Shown here piece after piece: positions 51,635 through 59,538 of a DNA stretch of 64,000 nucleotides. Position 1 is the first letter of the stretch. Every line of letters begins with the position of its first letter. Made by a program: the position numbers and the translations under genes. Source of the stretch: Bradyrhizobium sp. Ai1a-2 (GTDB lineage Bacteria > Pseudomonadota > Alphaproteobacteria > Rhizobiales > Xanthobacteraceae). The notes below the pieces were generated by a model. The model worked only from the letters and a program-made list of their open reading frames with translations, ran no database searches and had not been told where the DNA came from. The stretch covers positions 62,001 to 126,000 of the forward strand of contig NZ_AUEZ01000007.1 of assembly GCF_000426245.1 (NCBI RefSeq). Reading direction: 5' to 3'.

Positions 51635-52570
51635 ATGCTGCTGAGCTGTGGTGACGCGCTGATCGATTTTGTGCCGGTTAAGACCGCAGACGGTCACGAA
51701 GCGGTGCGACCGGCGGTGGGAGGCTCGTGCCTCAACGTCGCGGTCGGACTGGCGCGGCTTGGTGCGCCGACCGGCTTTGTCGGCGGCGTCTCGACCGACC
51801 TGTTCGGCCGCATGATCGCCGACCACGCCGCGGCGTCCGGTGTCGACCTTCGCTATGCCACCCGCAGCGACCGTCAGACCACGCTCGCTTTTGTCCGAAT
51901 GGTCGCAGGCGAGTCGCAATATGCGTTCTATGACGCGGAAACAGCCACCCGGGAATGGACCTATGCGCAGGGCAAAATTCCGTTCGAGACCATCGAGGCC
52001 GTCCACATCGGCTCAACGACGCTGGTCAACGAGAGGGGAGCCGCGCAGACCGCCGCGATGGTCGCCGATGCCAAATCATCCGCGACGATTTCGTTCGACC
52101 CGAACTGCAGGCCCAATCTAGTCAAGGACAAGACAGCTTATCTCGCGTCCATGGACACGTTTGTCGACAGCGCGGACATCGTTCGCATGTCGGACGTTGA
52201 CTTCGACTATCTCTACGGGAAAGAGGCTTGCGCGGCGAAGGCGGAACAGTTCCTGGCCAGAGGCGGCAGCCTGTTTGTCGTCACGCGCGGAATGAAGGGA
52301 GCCCAGGCCTGGCATCCGACGGCGGGCGCGGTCGAAGTCGCCGCACCCGCCGTCACGGTCGTGGACACGATCGGCGCCGGCGACAGCTTTCAGGCGGCGC
52401 TGCTGTTTGCCCTGCATAAGCAGGGCAGGCTCGGAAGGAGCGGACTGAGGGGCACCGACGCGAACGAGCTTCGTTGCGCGCTATCATTTGCATGCAGTTG
52501 TGCCGCGCTGACCTGCACGCGGGTCGGGGCAGATCCTCCCCACGGCAGCGAAGTTGCTTGGAACTGTTAG
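51635..52570 (+). CDS. PfkB-family carbohydrate kinase (fructokinase-like)
   Basis: A 311-residue kinase with GGSCLNVAVGLARLG near the N-terminus (sugar binding) and VDTIGAGDSFQAALLFAL, the DTxGAGD catalytic motif, near the C-terminus. GAAAGGT precedes ATG 51635. A second kinase in the operon implies either two substrates or two phosphorylation routes, for example fructose besides a pentulose. It is the last gene of the operon. Confidence 0.93.
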   Translation: MLLSCGDALIDFVPVKTADGHEAVRPAVGGSCLNVAVGLARLGAPTGFVGGVSTDLFGRMIADHAAASGVDLRYATRSDRQTTLAFVRMVAGESQYAFYDAETATREWTYAQGKIPFETIEAVHIGSTTLVNERGAAQTAAMVADAKSSATISFDPNCRPNLVKDKTAYLASMDTFVDSADIVRMSDVDFDYLYGKEACAAKAEQFLARGGSLFVVTRGMKGAQAWHPTAGAVEVAAPAVTVVDTIGAGDSFQAALLFALHKQGRLGRSGLRGTDANELRCALSFACSCAALTCTRVGADPPHGSEVAWNC

Positions 52571-52587
52571 AGGCATTGGCGCCTCTA
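52568..52587. terminator. Inverted repeat containing both convergent stop codons
   Basis: TAGAGGC (52568-52574) pairs with GCCTCTA (52581-52587). The left arm begins with the PfkB stop TAG, and the right arm ends with the TAG stop of the convergent RclC-like gene. No T-run is present; a bidirectional stop signal is possible. Confidence 0.4.
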
Positions 52588-53163
52588 GGGCATTTCCGGT
52601 TCTGATTGCCGTATCAGACGAACCACATCCTGCCTGAGGAGGTAGAACGAGACGGCGAGCAGAACGACGTCCTTCATCAGGAAGGGCACGTTGCCGGTCA
52701 TCGCGGGGAAGCCTCCGGCGGTGACGTCCCAGCCGTCCGGCATGAACGGAATGATCGTGACCGTTGCAATGAAGGTGCCTGTCGCGCCGAGGGCGCCAAG
52801 AACGCCGAGCCGCTTATCCCAGAAGCCTGCCAGCAGCAGTGACCCGAAGGTCCACTCGGAGACGCCCAGGAAATAGCTGGCGCCGGCGTGGCCGAACACG
52901 GGATACAGCCACCAGATCAGCGGCCCGTTGCTGATGAACGGGACCAGTCGTTCGAACTCGTATGGAAACCACTTCTGGTAACCGAAGAAGAAGAACATGA
53001 TCACCATCGCGGCCCGGACGACGTGGTAGTCGAGGTCCTCGGCAAGCAGGCCGGACCGGTGCAGCGCGTGTACAAGCGGATTTTGCGCTTTCTTGATCCG
53101 GGCATGGATCCGACCTGACGGGCCAGTGTCGGTTTCGAGATTCGGGACGGGAAGACGGGACAT
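52585..53163 (-). CDS. rclC: DUF417/YkgB (RclC)-like inner-membrane protein
   Basis: A 192-residue membrane protein with about four helices. FFFGYQKWFPYEFERLVPF and ISNGPLIWWLYPVFG match the conserved FVPYE...PFVANSPL region of Escherichia coli YkgB, renamed RclC. In E. coli rclC is induced by reactive chlorine through RclR. The start at 53163 has AGGAG upstream. The gene is divergent from an RclR-like AraC regulator, repeating the known regulator-target pairing. It is otherwise of unknown biochemical function. Confidence 0.85.
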   Translation of the reverse strand: MSRLPVPNLETDTGPSGRIHARIKKAQNPLVHALHRSGLLAEDLDYHVVRAAMVIMFFFFGYQKWFPYEFERLVPFISNGPLIWWLYPVFGHAGASYFLGVSEWTFGSLLLAGFWDKRLGVLGALGATGTFIATVTIIPFMPDGWDVTAGGFPAMTGNVPFLMKDVVLLAVSFYLLRQDVVRLIRQSEPEMP

Positions 53164-53292
53164 GGTGACACTCCTGGATGAGGGCTGGCGAACGATCACG
53201 AGCTGGAGTGTATGGTCCCGATATGAGACCTTGAATGTTATTAAAACTCGATTATATGCTCAATCGTCTCAAACGGGGCGGATGTGTTCCTC

Positions 53293-54348
53293 ATGGATTG
53301 GCTCAGCCGATTGTTCGAGATGATGCCAGTGCGCGGGCGACTGGACCTGCGCTGCTCCTACGGCGTGCCTTGGCGCATCGAGCAGGGACCGAGCGAGGCA
53401 AACGAAATCCCGTATCACGCGGTCGTCGGTGGCTCGGCACTGTTGGAGGGCCTGGCTGGTGGCAAGCCGCTGCGGCTGGAAGCGGGCGACATACTCCTGC
53501 TCCCGGGTAACCCCAGGCACGTCATGCACGACGGCAGCGGGGCGCGAGCAAAGCCCGCGCAAAATCACCAGCACCTCAATCTTGTGATCAGTGAGAATGC
53601 CGGCAGAGGCGAGCGGCTCGATCTGCTCTGCGGCCACTTTGCAATTGCACCGCCGCACGATCGCCTGCTGCGCAGCTATCTGCCGCCGCGCTTGGTCGTG
53701 CATGCTGGCACCCATAGCGGACAACCGGAGACCGCCACGCAGCTTGCAGGCCTTGTGTCGTTGATGCGTAGCGAGGCCGCGGACGATCAGCTTGGTGGTT
53801 GCGTGATGCTAAACGCGCTATCGACAGCGATGTTCGCGCTTGTGCTGCGTCTCGCCAGCGAGACCGAAGATGCGCCGCGCGGCATTCTTGCTTTGGCGGG
53901 TCATCCTCGCCTGGCACCAGCCGTCGCAGCGCTTTTCAACGAGCCTGCGCGCGCATGGTCGCTGCCCGACCTCGCACGCCTGTGCAACATGTCGCGGGCC
54001 ACGCTCGCGCGGCAATTCCAGGAGAAACTGGGCAGATCGCCCACCGATCTCCTGACCGACATCAGGATGACGCTCGCAGCGAACGAATTGAAGAACTCGT
54101 CCCTTTCAACGGGCGCGGTGGCAGAGTCGGTGGGGTATCAATCCGAAGCAGCCTTCCAGCGCGCCTTCAAGGGCCACATGGGCATTACTCCGGCGCAGTG
54201 GCGCAGGACACAGGAGCCGTCCGGCCGCGAAGTCTTCGCAAGGCCAACAGCTCCTGTCGACGCGAAGCTGGCGAAGACCGCCGAAGCGAATACGTCTGAT
54301 AAGCGAAGACCGGCGAAGGGCAGCAAAGCGCCCTCGCTGGCCGAATGA
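53293..54348 (+). CDS. rclR: AraC-family regulator, RclR-like (reactive chlorine sensor)
   Basis: A 351-residue AraC regulator with an N-terminal cupin domain (about 1-180) and two C-terminal HTHs (LPDLARLCNMSRATLARQFQ; STGAVAESVGYQSEAAFQRA). From ATG 53293 the protein begins MDWLSRL and has cysteine exactly at position 21; from memory E. coli RclR begins MDALSRL with redox-active C21. A second cysteine, C113 in LLCGHF, lies near the place of the second RclR cysteine. GTG 53284 is an alternative start three codons upstream. The C-terminus carries an extra Lys/Pro-rich tail of about 45 residues. Confidence 0.83.
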   Translation: MDWLSRLFEMMPVRGRLDLRCSYGVPWRIEQGPSEANEIPYHAVVGGSALLEGLAGGKPLRLEAGDILLLPGNPRHVMHDGSGARAKPAQNHQHLNLVISENAGRGERLDLLCGHFAIAPPHDRLLRSYLPPRLVVHAGTHSGQPETATQLAGLVSLMRSEAADDQLGGCVMLNALSTAMFALVLRLASETEDAPRGILALAGHPRLAPAVAALFNEPARAWSLPDLARLCNMSRATLARQFQEKLGRSPTDLLTDIRMTLAANELKNSSLSTGAVAESVGYQSEAAFQRAFKGHMGITPAQWRRTQEPSGREVFARPTAPVDAKLAKTAEANTSDKRRPAKGSKAPSLAE

Positions 54349-54401
54349 TGGTTGACGCAAGGTGCCGGTCAGGTCGCGATAAGCTTGCACCTCATGCGCC
54401 G

Positions 54402-55076
54402 TCACACCTTGAGAGCGGCCGCTCTCTGAAGAACCGGGATCATGTCCTCAGGCTCGGGGCGGCGGGTGTAGTCGGGGTTGACCTCGGAGTAGAGGACCAC
54501 GCCGTCCTGCCCGATGACGTAGCGGGCCGGCATCGGCAGGGTCCAACTCGGATCGTCGTTGAATGTCGGTAGATCGTTCTTGAGCTGCTTGTAGAGCTCG
54601 ACGAGATAGTCGGGCAGGTTGAAGCGCAGTCCGAACGCCTCACCGACCTTGCCTTTGACGTCCGACAGGATCGGGAAGCTAAGCTTGTTCTGGCGCACCG
54701 ATTTGCGGCTGTTCGGAGCGGTTTGCGGCGAGATCGCCACCAGCGAAGCGCCGTACCTGTCGAACTCCGGCTTGGCGGCTTCGAGGGCCTGCAGCTCCAT
54801 GTTGCAATACGGGCACCAAACGCCGCGGTAGAAGCTGAGCACCAAGGGGCCACTTTTCAGAAGATCAGCAGAGCTGATGATGTTGCCCTCGGGATCCTTC
54901 AGCGAGAAGGACGGAGCGACGTCACCTGCCTTCTTGGCGCGCTGGGCCGCCGCCGACTCGATCAGTTCTGCGGTGGCGCGGTGCATCGTCTCGATGACGG
55001 AGCGAGGAACGTTGTAGGGTGGCTTTCCGGCCTCGAAATCGGCTTTGAAGGCGTCGAGCTTGGCTTGAAGCGACAT
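54402..55076 (-). CDS. AhpC/TSA-family peroxiredoxin-like protein
   Basis: A 224-residue thioredoxin-fold protein. LVLSFYRGVWCPYCNMELQAL holds a CxxC pair (C88, C91); the first is the likely peroxidatic or redox cysteine. About 50 helical residues precede the domain, which is usual for this peroxiredoxin-like group. GGAG lies before the start at 55076. No signal peptide is seen, so it acts in the cytoplasm. It converges with the RclR-like gene, and both suggest oxidative stress defence. Confidence 0.9.
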   Translation of the reverse strand: MSLQAKLDAFKADFEAGKPPYNVPRSVIETMHRATAELIESAAAQRAKKAGDVAPSFSLKDPEGNIISSADLLKSGPLVLSFYRGVWCPYCNMELQALEAAKPEFDRYGASLVAISPQTAPNSRKSVRQNKLSFPILSDVKGKVGEAFGLRFNLPDYLVELYKQLKNDLPTFNDDPSWTLPMPARYVIGQDGVVLYSEVNPDYTRRPEPEDMIPVLQRAAALKV

Positions 55077-55223
55077 GACGGTTCTCCTTTGGTCTTGTGC
55101 GGAAGACGGCGGCGCCGCCCGTTTCGTTGAAGTCATACGCAGAAAGCTAAAGGAGCCTGCCGCGCAGGGTAGCCAGACCGTCGGACTAGAAATTATTCCC
55201 GTTGGGAATAACCGCGTAACGGA

Positions 55224-55535
55224 TCAGCACCCCCGGCAGATGATGAGCTTCCGGTCCATTTCCTGGTCGAACTGCTGCTGCTGGCGCTCCCATGCCGAGA
55301 CGGCCTCCGATTGCGGGACATCGGCTTGGTGCGGCTGCCGATGGCCGACCGGAGCAAGCCACGGCAGATGCGAGGTCAGCACTGTCGAACCCGCAGTGGT
55401 GCTGACCGGCAGGTCGGGGAAGACCGCGACAACGTCTCGCCGGTAGTTCGCATTGGCCGGCGAGAGCAGGTTGACAAAGACCAGGGCTGCGGCCGCTGCA
55501 GTGATCGAGCGTTTCAGGATTGAGATGCGGGGCAT
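55224..55535 (-). CDS. Small exported hypothetical protein
   Basis: A 103-residue protein with a signal peptide (SITAAAAALVFVNLLSPANA|N). The mature part has no recognised domain; it ends in a Gln-rich stretch and ICRGC with two cysteines. AAGGAGTGTCGCC directly before the ATG strongly supports translation and nearly repeats the leader of the RclC-like gene (CAGGAGTGTCACC). It lies between the LysR and peroxiredoxin-like genes on the same strand, 147 bases before the latter. Confidence 0.68.
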   Translation of the reverse strand: MPRISILKRSITAAAAALVFVNLLSPANANYRRDVVAVFPDLPVSTTAGSTVLTSHLPWLAPVGHRQPHQADVPQSEAVSAWERQQQQFDQEMDRKLIICRGC

Positions 55536-55697
55536 GGCGACACTCCTTCAAGGAGGCTCGGGATGAGCAGCTCCGTCGCGTGTCACCGTACTCATTCACC
55601 CAAAGCGTTGAATGCTGCCCGGGCTCGAAGACATGCTCCGTCGTCTCATGAGGCGCGGCTCGATGCGCTCACGGCCCAAGATCGCTCTGCTTTTCGT

Positions 55698-56579
55698 TTA
55701 TGCGTTGAACGCACGTTCGAAGAAATCCACGAACGCTCGTGCCTTGGTTGTCGCGGCACGGCCGGTCGGAAGCACCGCCCACAGGTCGAGGGACGGGAGA
55801 CTCCATTCCGATAGGACCGCACGAACAGCACCCGATCGCAGTTCGGGGCTGAACATCCACTCCGAGGCGATGGTCAGCCCTAGATCGGCGAGCACCGCAG
55901 CTCGCACACCTTCTGCGGCGGTTACTCGCAGTCGACTTTGAACGGTGACAGCCAGCTCCGAGCTCTGGCGCCGGAACGACCAAACGCTGCCTTCTCCCTG
56001 GAGATAAACGACGGCCCGATGGTTGCTCAGTTCACTTGGCGTCGATGGCGTGCCTGCGCGATCGAAATAGGCAGGCGTGCCCAACACGAGACGCTTGCAT
56101 CTTGCGATGCGGCGCGCGGTCAACATCGAATCCATCAACTTTCCCATCCGGAGAGCCACATCGATGCCCTCCTGGACGAGGTCGATTTGACGGTCGTCCA
56201 GGATGACGTCCAAGTCCAGTTCCGGATTCTGCGCCATGAATTGCGGCAACAGCGGAATGAGATGGATGCGAGCAAACGTGACGGCGGCGCAGATGCGCAA
56301 TCGTCCCTTCAGGCCAGCTCCTGCTCCGCGCGCAGCGAGTTCGGCTTCGGCTGCCTCCTCCAGGGCCCGCTTCGCACGCTCGAGATAGCGTATCCCGGCT
56401 TCCGTCGGGGCAAGGCCGCGCGTCGAGCGCGTCAGGAGTTTCACTCCGAGATACTCTTCCAGTTGCGCGACTGATTTGGAGACGGCCGGTTGGCCGACTC
56501 GAAGCTGCCGGGCCGCTCCGGAGAAGGATCCCGTTTCGACCACCCGCACGAACGTCTCCATCGATGCCAGACGATCCAT
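55698..56579 (-). CDS. LysR-family transcriptional regulator
   Basis: A 293-residue LTTR of the CrgA/PA-type (MDRLASMETFVRVVETGSFS; AARQLRVGQPAVSKSVAQLE). GGAG precedes the start at 56579. The effector domain includes LDLDVILDDRQIDLVQEGIDVALR, which is typical for this subgroup. It is divergent from the patatin-like gene (172-base gap) and upstream of the small exported protein and peroxiredoxin-like genes; either side could be its target. Confidence 0.93.
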   Translation of the reverse strand: MDRLASMETFVRVVETGSFSGAARQLRVGQPAVSKSVAQLEEYLGVKLLTRSTRGLAPTEAGIRYLERAKRALEEAAEAELAARGAGAGLKGRLRICAAVTFARIHLIPLLPQFMAQNPELDLDVILDDRQIDLVQEGIDVALRMGKLMDSMLTARRIARCKRLVLGTPAYFDRAGTPSTPSELSNHRAVVYLQGEGSVWSFRRQSSELAVTVQSRLRVTAAEGVRAAVLADLGLTIASEWMFSPELRSGAVRAVLSEWSLPSLDLWAVLPTGRAATTKARAFVDFFERAFNA

Positions 56580-56751
56580 GCTATTCTCCGCAGGAATGAG
56601 CGATATCACTCCGCGCTATCTGCCATGCCGCGCAGGATTTGGCCATCTCTCTGCGCCTGCCCGCCGCGGCGGCCACCGCGATTGACAGCGCCCCACCGCG
56701 GCTTGAATAGAGCCCGGCAAGTGCATTACTGCATGCGGAAGGAGGCTTCGA

Positions 56752-57918
56752 ATGCTGCGACAAACCGACTCTTCCAACTCCGCGGCTCTTCCGCGCCGCG
56801 CCCCAAGCGGGTTGCCCGGCCAGATCGTCCTGGTGCTGCAGGGCGGCGGCGCGCTCGGATCCTATCAGGCCGGCGTCTATCAGGCGCTGCAGGAAGCTGG
56901 GATCGAGCCCGACTGGATCATCGGCACCTCTATCGGCGCCATCAACGCAAGTCTCATTGTCGGAAACGAGCCGCAGCGCCGGCTCGAGCGATTGCACGAG
57001 TTCTGGAGCCGCGTGCAGCGCGTCCCGCATTGGAGCTTTCAGGGCGTATTTCGTGGATTGGCTGAGCGATGGTCGTACTGGACCACGCTGACCCAGGGCA
57101 TTCCGGGTTTCTTCAAGCCGAACCCGCTCGCATATGCCGGGGACGCCTTTCCCCTGGGCGCCGATCGCGCCGGATACTACTCGACAGCGCCGCTCGAACT
57201 TACGCTTGCTGAACTGGTGAATTTCGACCTGATCAATCAGGGGAGGCCGCGCTTGACGGTCGGCGCCGCGCATGTGCGCACAAGCCAGATGCGCTACTTC
57301 GACACCCGCGAGGGCAGGCTCGATGTCAGACACATCATGGCTTCTGGCGCTCTTCCGCCCGCTTTTCCGCCCGTACGCATTGAAGGCGAACTCTACTGGG
57401 ATGGCGGTATCCTCTCCAACACACCTACTGAGGCGGTGTTGGACGATAGTCCAAGAAGGGACTCGGTGATCTTCTCGGTCCATCTGTGGAATCCGGTCGG
57501 GCGCGAGCCGATGACGATGGCTGATGTCCTCAACCGCCATAAGGACGTCCAGTATTCGAGCCGGATTGCGAGCCAGATCGTGCGTCACCAGCAGGCGCAC
57601 CGCCTGCGTCACGTTATCAACGAACTCGCGTCACGACTGTCCGAAAACGAGCGCAGCAAGCCGGAGGTCAGGGAGTTATTGAGCTATGGCTGCCAGACCC
57701 GCATGCATGTAGTCCAGTTGCTCGCGCCTCAGCTGGATCACGAGGACCACACCAAGGACATCGATTTCAGCCCGGCCGGGATCAAGCAACGCTGGGAAGC
57801 AGGTTATGCGCACACCAGGGCCGTGCTCGCGCGCGAACCCTGGCTGGGTCAGTTCGACCCGCTGTCCGGTGTGATCCTGCACGAGCCAAAGGAATTGACG
57901 GCACTCGCCGCCGAGTGA
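56752..57918 (+). CDS. Patatin-like phospholipase (DUF3734-type C-terminus)
   Basis: A 388-residue lipid acyl hydrolase. The oxyanion loop is GGGALGSY from residue 31, the nucleophile S60 lies in GTSIG, and the catalytic Asp is D217 in YWDGG, giving the Ser-Asp dyad. The C-terminal third (ASQIVRHQQAHRLRHVINEL and following) matches the DUF3734 extension common in rhizobial patatins. AAGGAGG gives a strong ribosome site. No signal peptide is seen. Membrane lipid or polyhydroxybutyrate-related turnover are possible roles. Confidence 0.92.
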   Translation: MLRQTDSSNSAALPRRAPSGLPGQIVLVLQGGGALGSYQAGVYQALQEAGIEPDWIIGTSIGAINASLIVGNEPQRRLERLHEFWSRVQRVPHWSFQGVFRGLAERWSYWTTLTQGIPGFFKPNPLAYAGDAFPLGADRAGYYSTAPLELTLAELVNFDLINQGRPRLTVGAAHVRTSQMRYFDTREGRLDVRHIMASGALPPAFPPVRIEGELYWDGGILSNTPTEAVLDDSPRRDSVIFSVHLWNPVGREPMTMADVLNRHKDVQYSSRIASQIVRHQQAHRLRHVINELASRLSENERSKPEVRELLSYGCQTRMHVVQLLAPQLDHEDHTKDIDFSPAGIKQRWEAGYAHTRAVLAREPWLGQFDPLSGVILHEPKELTALAAE

Positions 57919-58081
57919 GTCCATGCTCGACTGGTACAACGATCTCGGTGGTCTGTTGCTGTCGACAGTATGGAGCCCCGAGCAATGCAACAAGCCCCGG
58001 CATGGCGCTTCAATTTGCAACCGGATTGCTCTAGATCGACGGCTGAACTGTGCATTCGCCGTTTTGACTCACAGGCGACCG

Positions 58082-58738
58082 ATGGCCCGGAGGCGACCAA
58101 TCAAGCTGACCAAGGCTTTCCTCGTGCTTTGCGCGCTGGCGCTTCCTCCCGTGATGGCTCTCGCGGCGGAAAATCCGGCGACGGCAGGAGCTGGCGAAAC
58201 CGTCGTGCACTTCGACATTCCGGCCCAGCCGTTGGAAGACGCTCTTTATGCCTTTGGGAACGTCACCGGGATATCGATTTTCGTGGATGGTAGCGCGGTC
58301 GCGGGCCGTCGATCGACCTCAGTCCAAGGGACCTTCACGACCACGCAAGCGCTACGCATCCTGTTGGCCGGCACCGGCCTTGATGTCCGCCCGATGGGCG
58401 GCCGTGCCATCACGCTTTCTCTTTCGCAATCGGATTCCGACGCGCTGGCCTATCGGCGCTATTCGGCTGCTCTGCAGAACGCCGCGCTTCGCCGATTGTG
58501 CAGCGAGGCGGAAACGCGTCCGGGCTCATATCGGCTTGCGATGGAGTTATGGCTCGACGATATCGGCCGCGTACAGCGGATCGAGTTGTTGAGCTCGACC
58601 AGCGATCTGGCGCGCGATCGCCGGCTTCGCGAGCTGATGGAAGGCCTTTCAGTGGGTAAGCCGCCGCCCATGCTGCCACAGCCGGTCATCATGGTGATCT
58701 TGCCCAGGTCACCCCGGGAGAGCGGCGATTGCGGCTAA
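58082..58738 (+). CDS. Exported STN-domain plus TonB-C-like protein
   Basis: A 218-residue periplasmic protein with a signal peptide (FLVLCALALPPVMALA|AE). Residues about 45-115 form an STN (secretin/TonB short N-terminal) domain: FDIPAQPLEDALYAFGNVTG, FTTTQALRILLAGTGLDV. Residues about 125-210 resemble a TonB C-terminal domain: LAMELWLDDIGRVQRIELL and LRELMEGLSVGKPPP. STN domains normally sit in outer-membrane receptors and contact FecR-type anti-sigma factors. Here the domain is detached and precedes a sigma/FecR pair, so it may transmit a surface signal. Confidence 0.85.
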   Translation: MARRRPIKLTKAFLVLCALALPPVMALAAENPATAGAGETVVHFDIPAQPLEDALYAFGNVTGISIFVDGSAVAGRRSTSVQGTFTTTQALRILLAGTGLDVRPMGGRAITLSLSQSDSDALAYRRYSAALQNAALRRLCSEAETRPGSYRLAMELWLDDIGRVQRIELLSSTSDLARDRRLRELMEGLSVGKPPPMLPQPVIMVILPRSPRESGDCG

Positions 58739-58977
58739 TCCTTTCCCGCGTGGGAGAGTGAAGCGAGGGATGGGCTGGCGCGATGTTCCGAGGTGTCTCG
58801 CGACAGGAATGAAACAAAACGGTCACACTCCATGAGTATCGAAATTTCCGAGGGGCTCTGAAACACTACACAGGAGCCGAGTTGGAGCTTTGGGGCGCGG
58901 CGCCCCGAAGGGTGAGCAGTATTGCTCCGAGCAAGCAATTTCGAGCGCCAAGCCGTGTGTCCGTCAGCTAAGCCATT

Positions 58978-59529
58978 ATGACCCAAACGAGTCACGCTCT
59001 TTTGCTTCAGGTGCTGACGGACGACTACGGCCTCCTGAAGGGACGGCTGACGCGCCGGCTTGGTTCTCCTGATATTGCGGACGAGGTGCTGCAGGAAGCC
59101 TATCTCCGTGTCGAGCGTATGCCCACGATTGGAGCGGTCCTGCATCCCCGAACCTATCTTTTTCGCATTGCGCTCAACATTGCCGCTGACCGGCGACGCT
59201 CGGAGAAACGGCGCCTGGCGCGGTCGGAGATTGAGCTCCTGCTACGGCTCGAACACGACGAACTTGATCCCGAGCGCGTCGTGGAGGCCCGTTCCTCGGT
59301 CCGCACGTTGGTGCAGGCCCTGGAAGATCTGCCGCCGCGGCGTCGCGCGATTTTCGTCGCGGCACGCGTCAACGGCATGTCCATCCCGCAGATTGCAGCC
59401 CATTTCAGCGTTTCAACGCGCTTTGTCGAGCGCGAGCTCAAGCAGGCGCTTGACCATTGCCGCGATCGCCTTGAAATAAAGTTGTCACGGAAGTTCGGAC
59501 CCGGCCGCTCTGAGACGTCTAATGGGTGA
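58978..59529 (+). CDS. ECF sigma factor (FecI-like)
   Basis: A 183-residue sigma factor. Region 2 includes DIADEVLQEAYLRVERM and HPRTYLFRIALNIAADRRR; region 4 includes ALEDLPPRRRAIFVAARVNG and SIPQIAAHFSVSTRFVERELKQAL. It lacks region 3, as expected for ECF factors. The FecR-like gene begins nine bases after its stop, so it is the cognate regulator. The 239 bases upstream hold its own promoter, which I could not assign. Confidence 0.94.
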   Translation: MTQTSHALLLQVLTDDYGLLKGRLTRRLGSPDIADEVLQEAYLRVERMPTIGAVLHPRTYLFRIALNIAADRRRSEKRRLARSEIELLLRLEHDELDPERVVEARSSVRTLVQALEDLPPRRRAIFVAARVNGMSIPQIAAHFSVSTRFVERELKQALDHCRDRLEIKLSRKFGPGRSETSNG

Positions 59530-59538
59530 GGAGCGACG

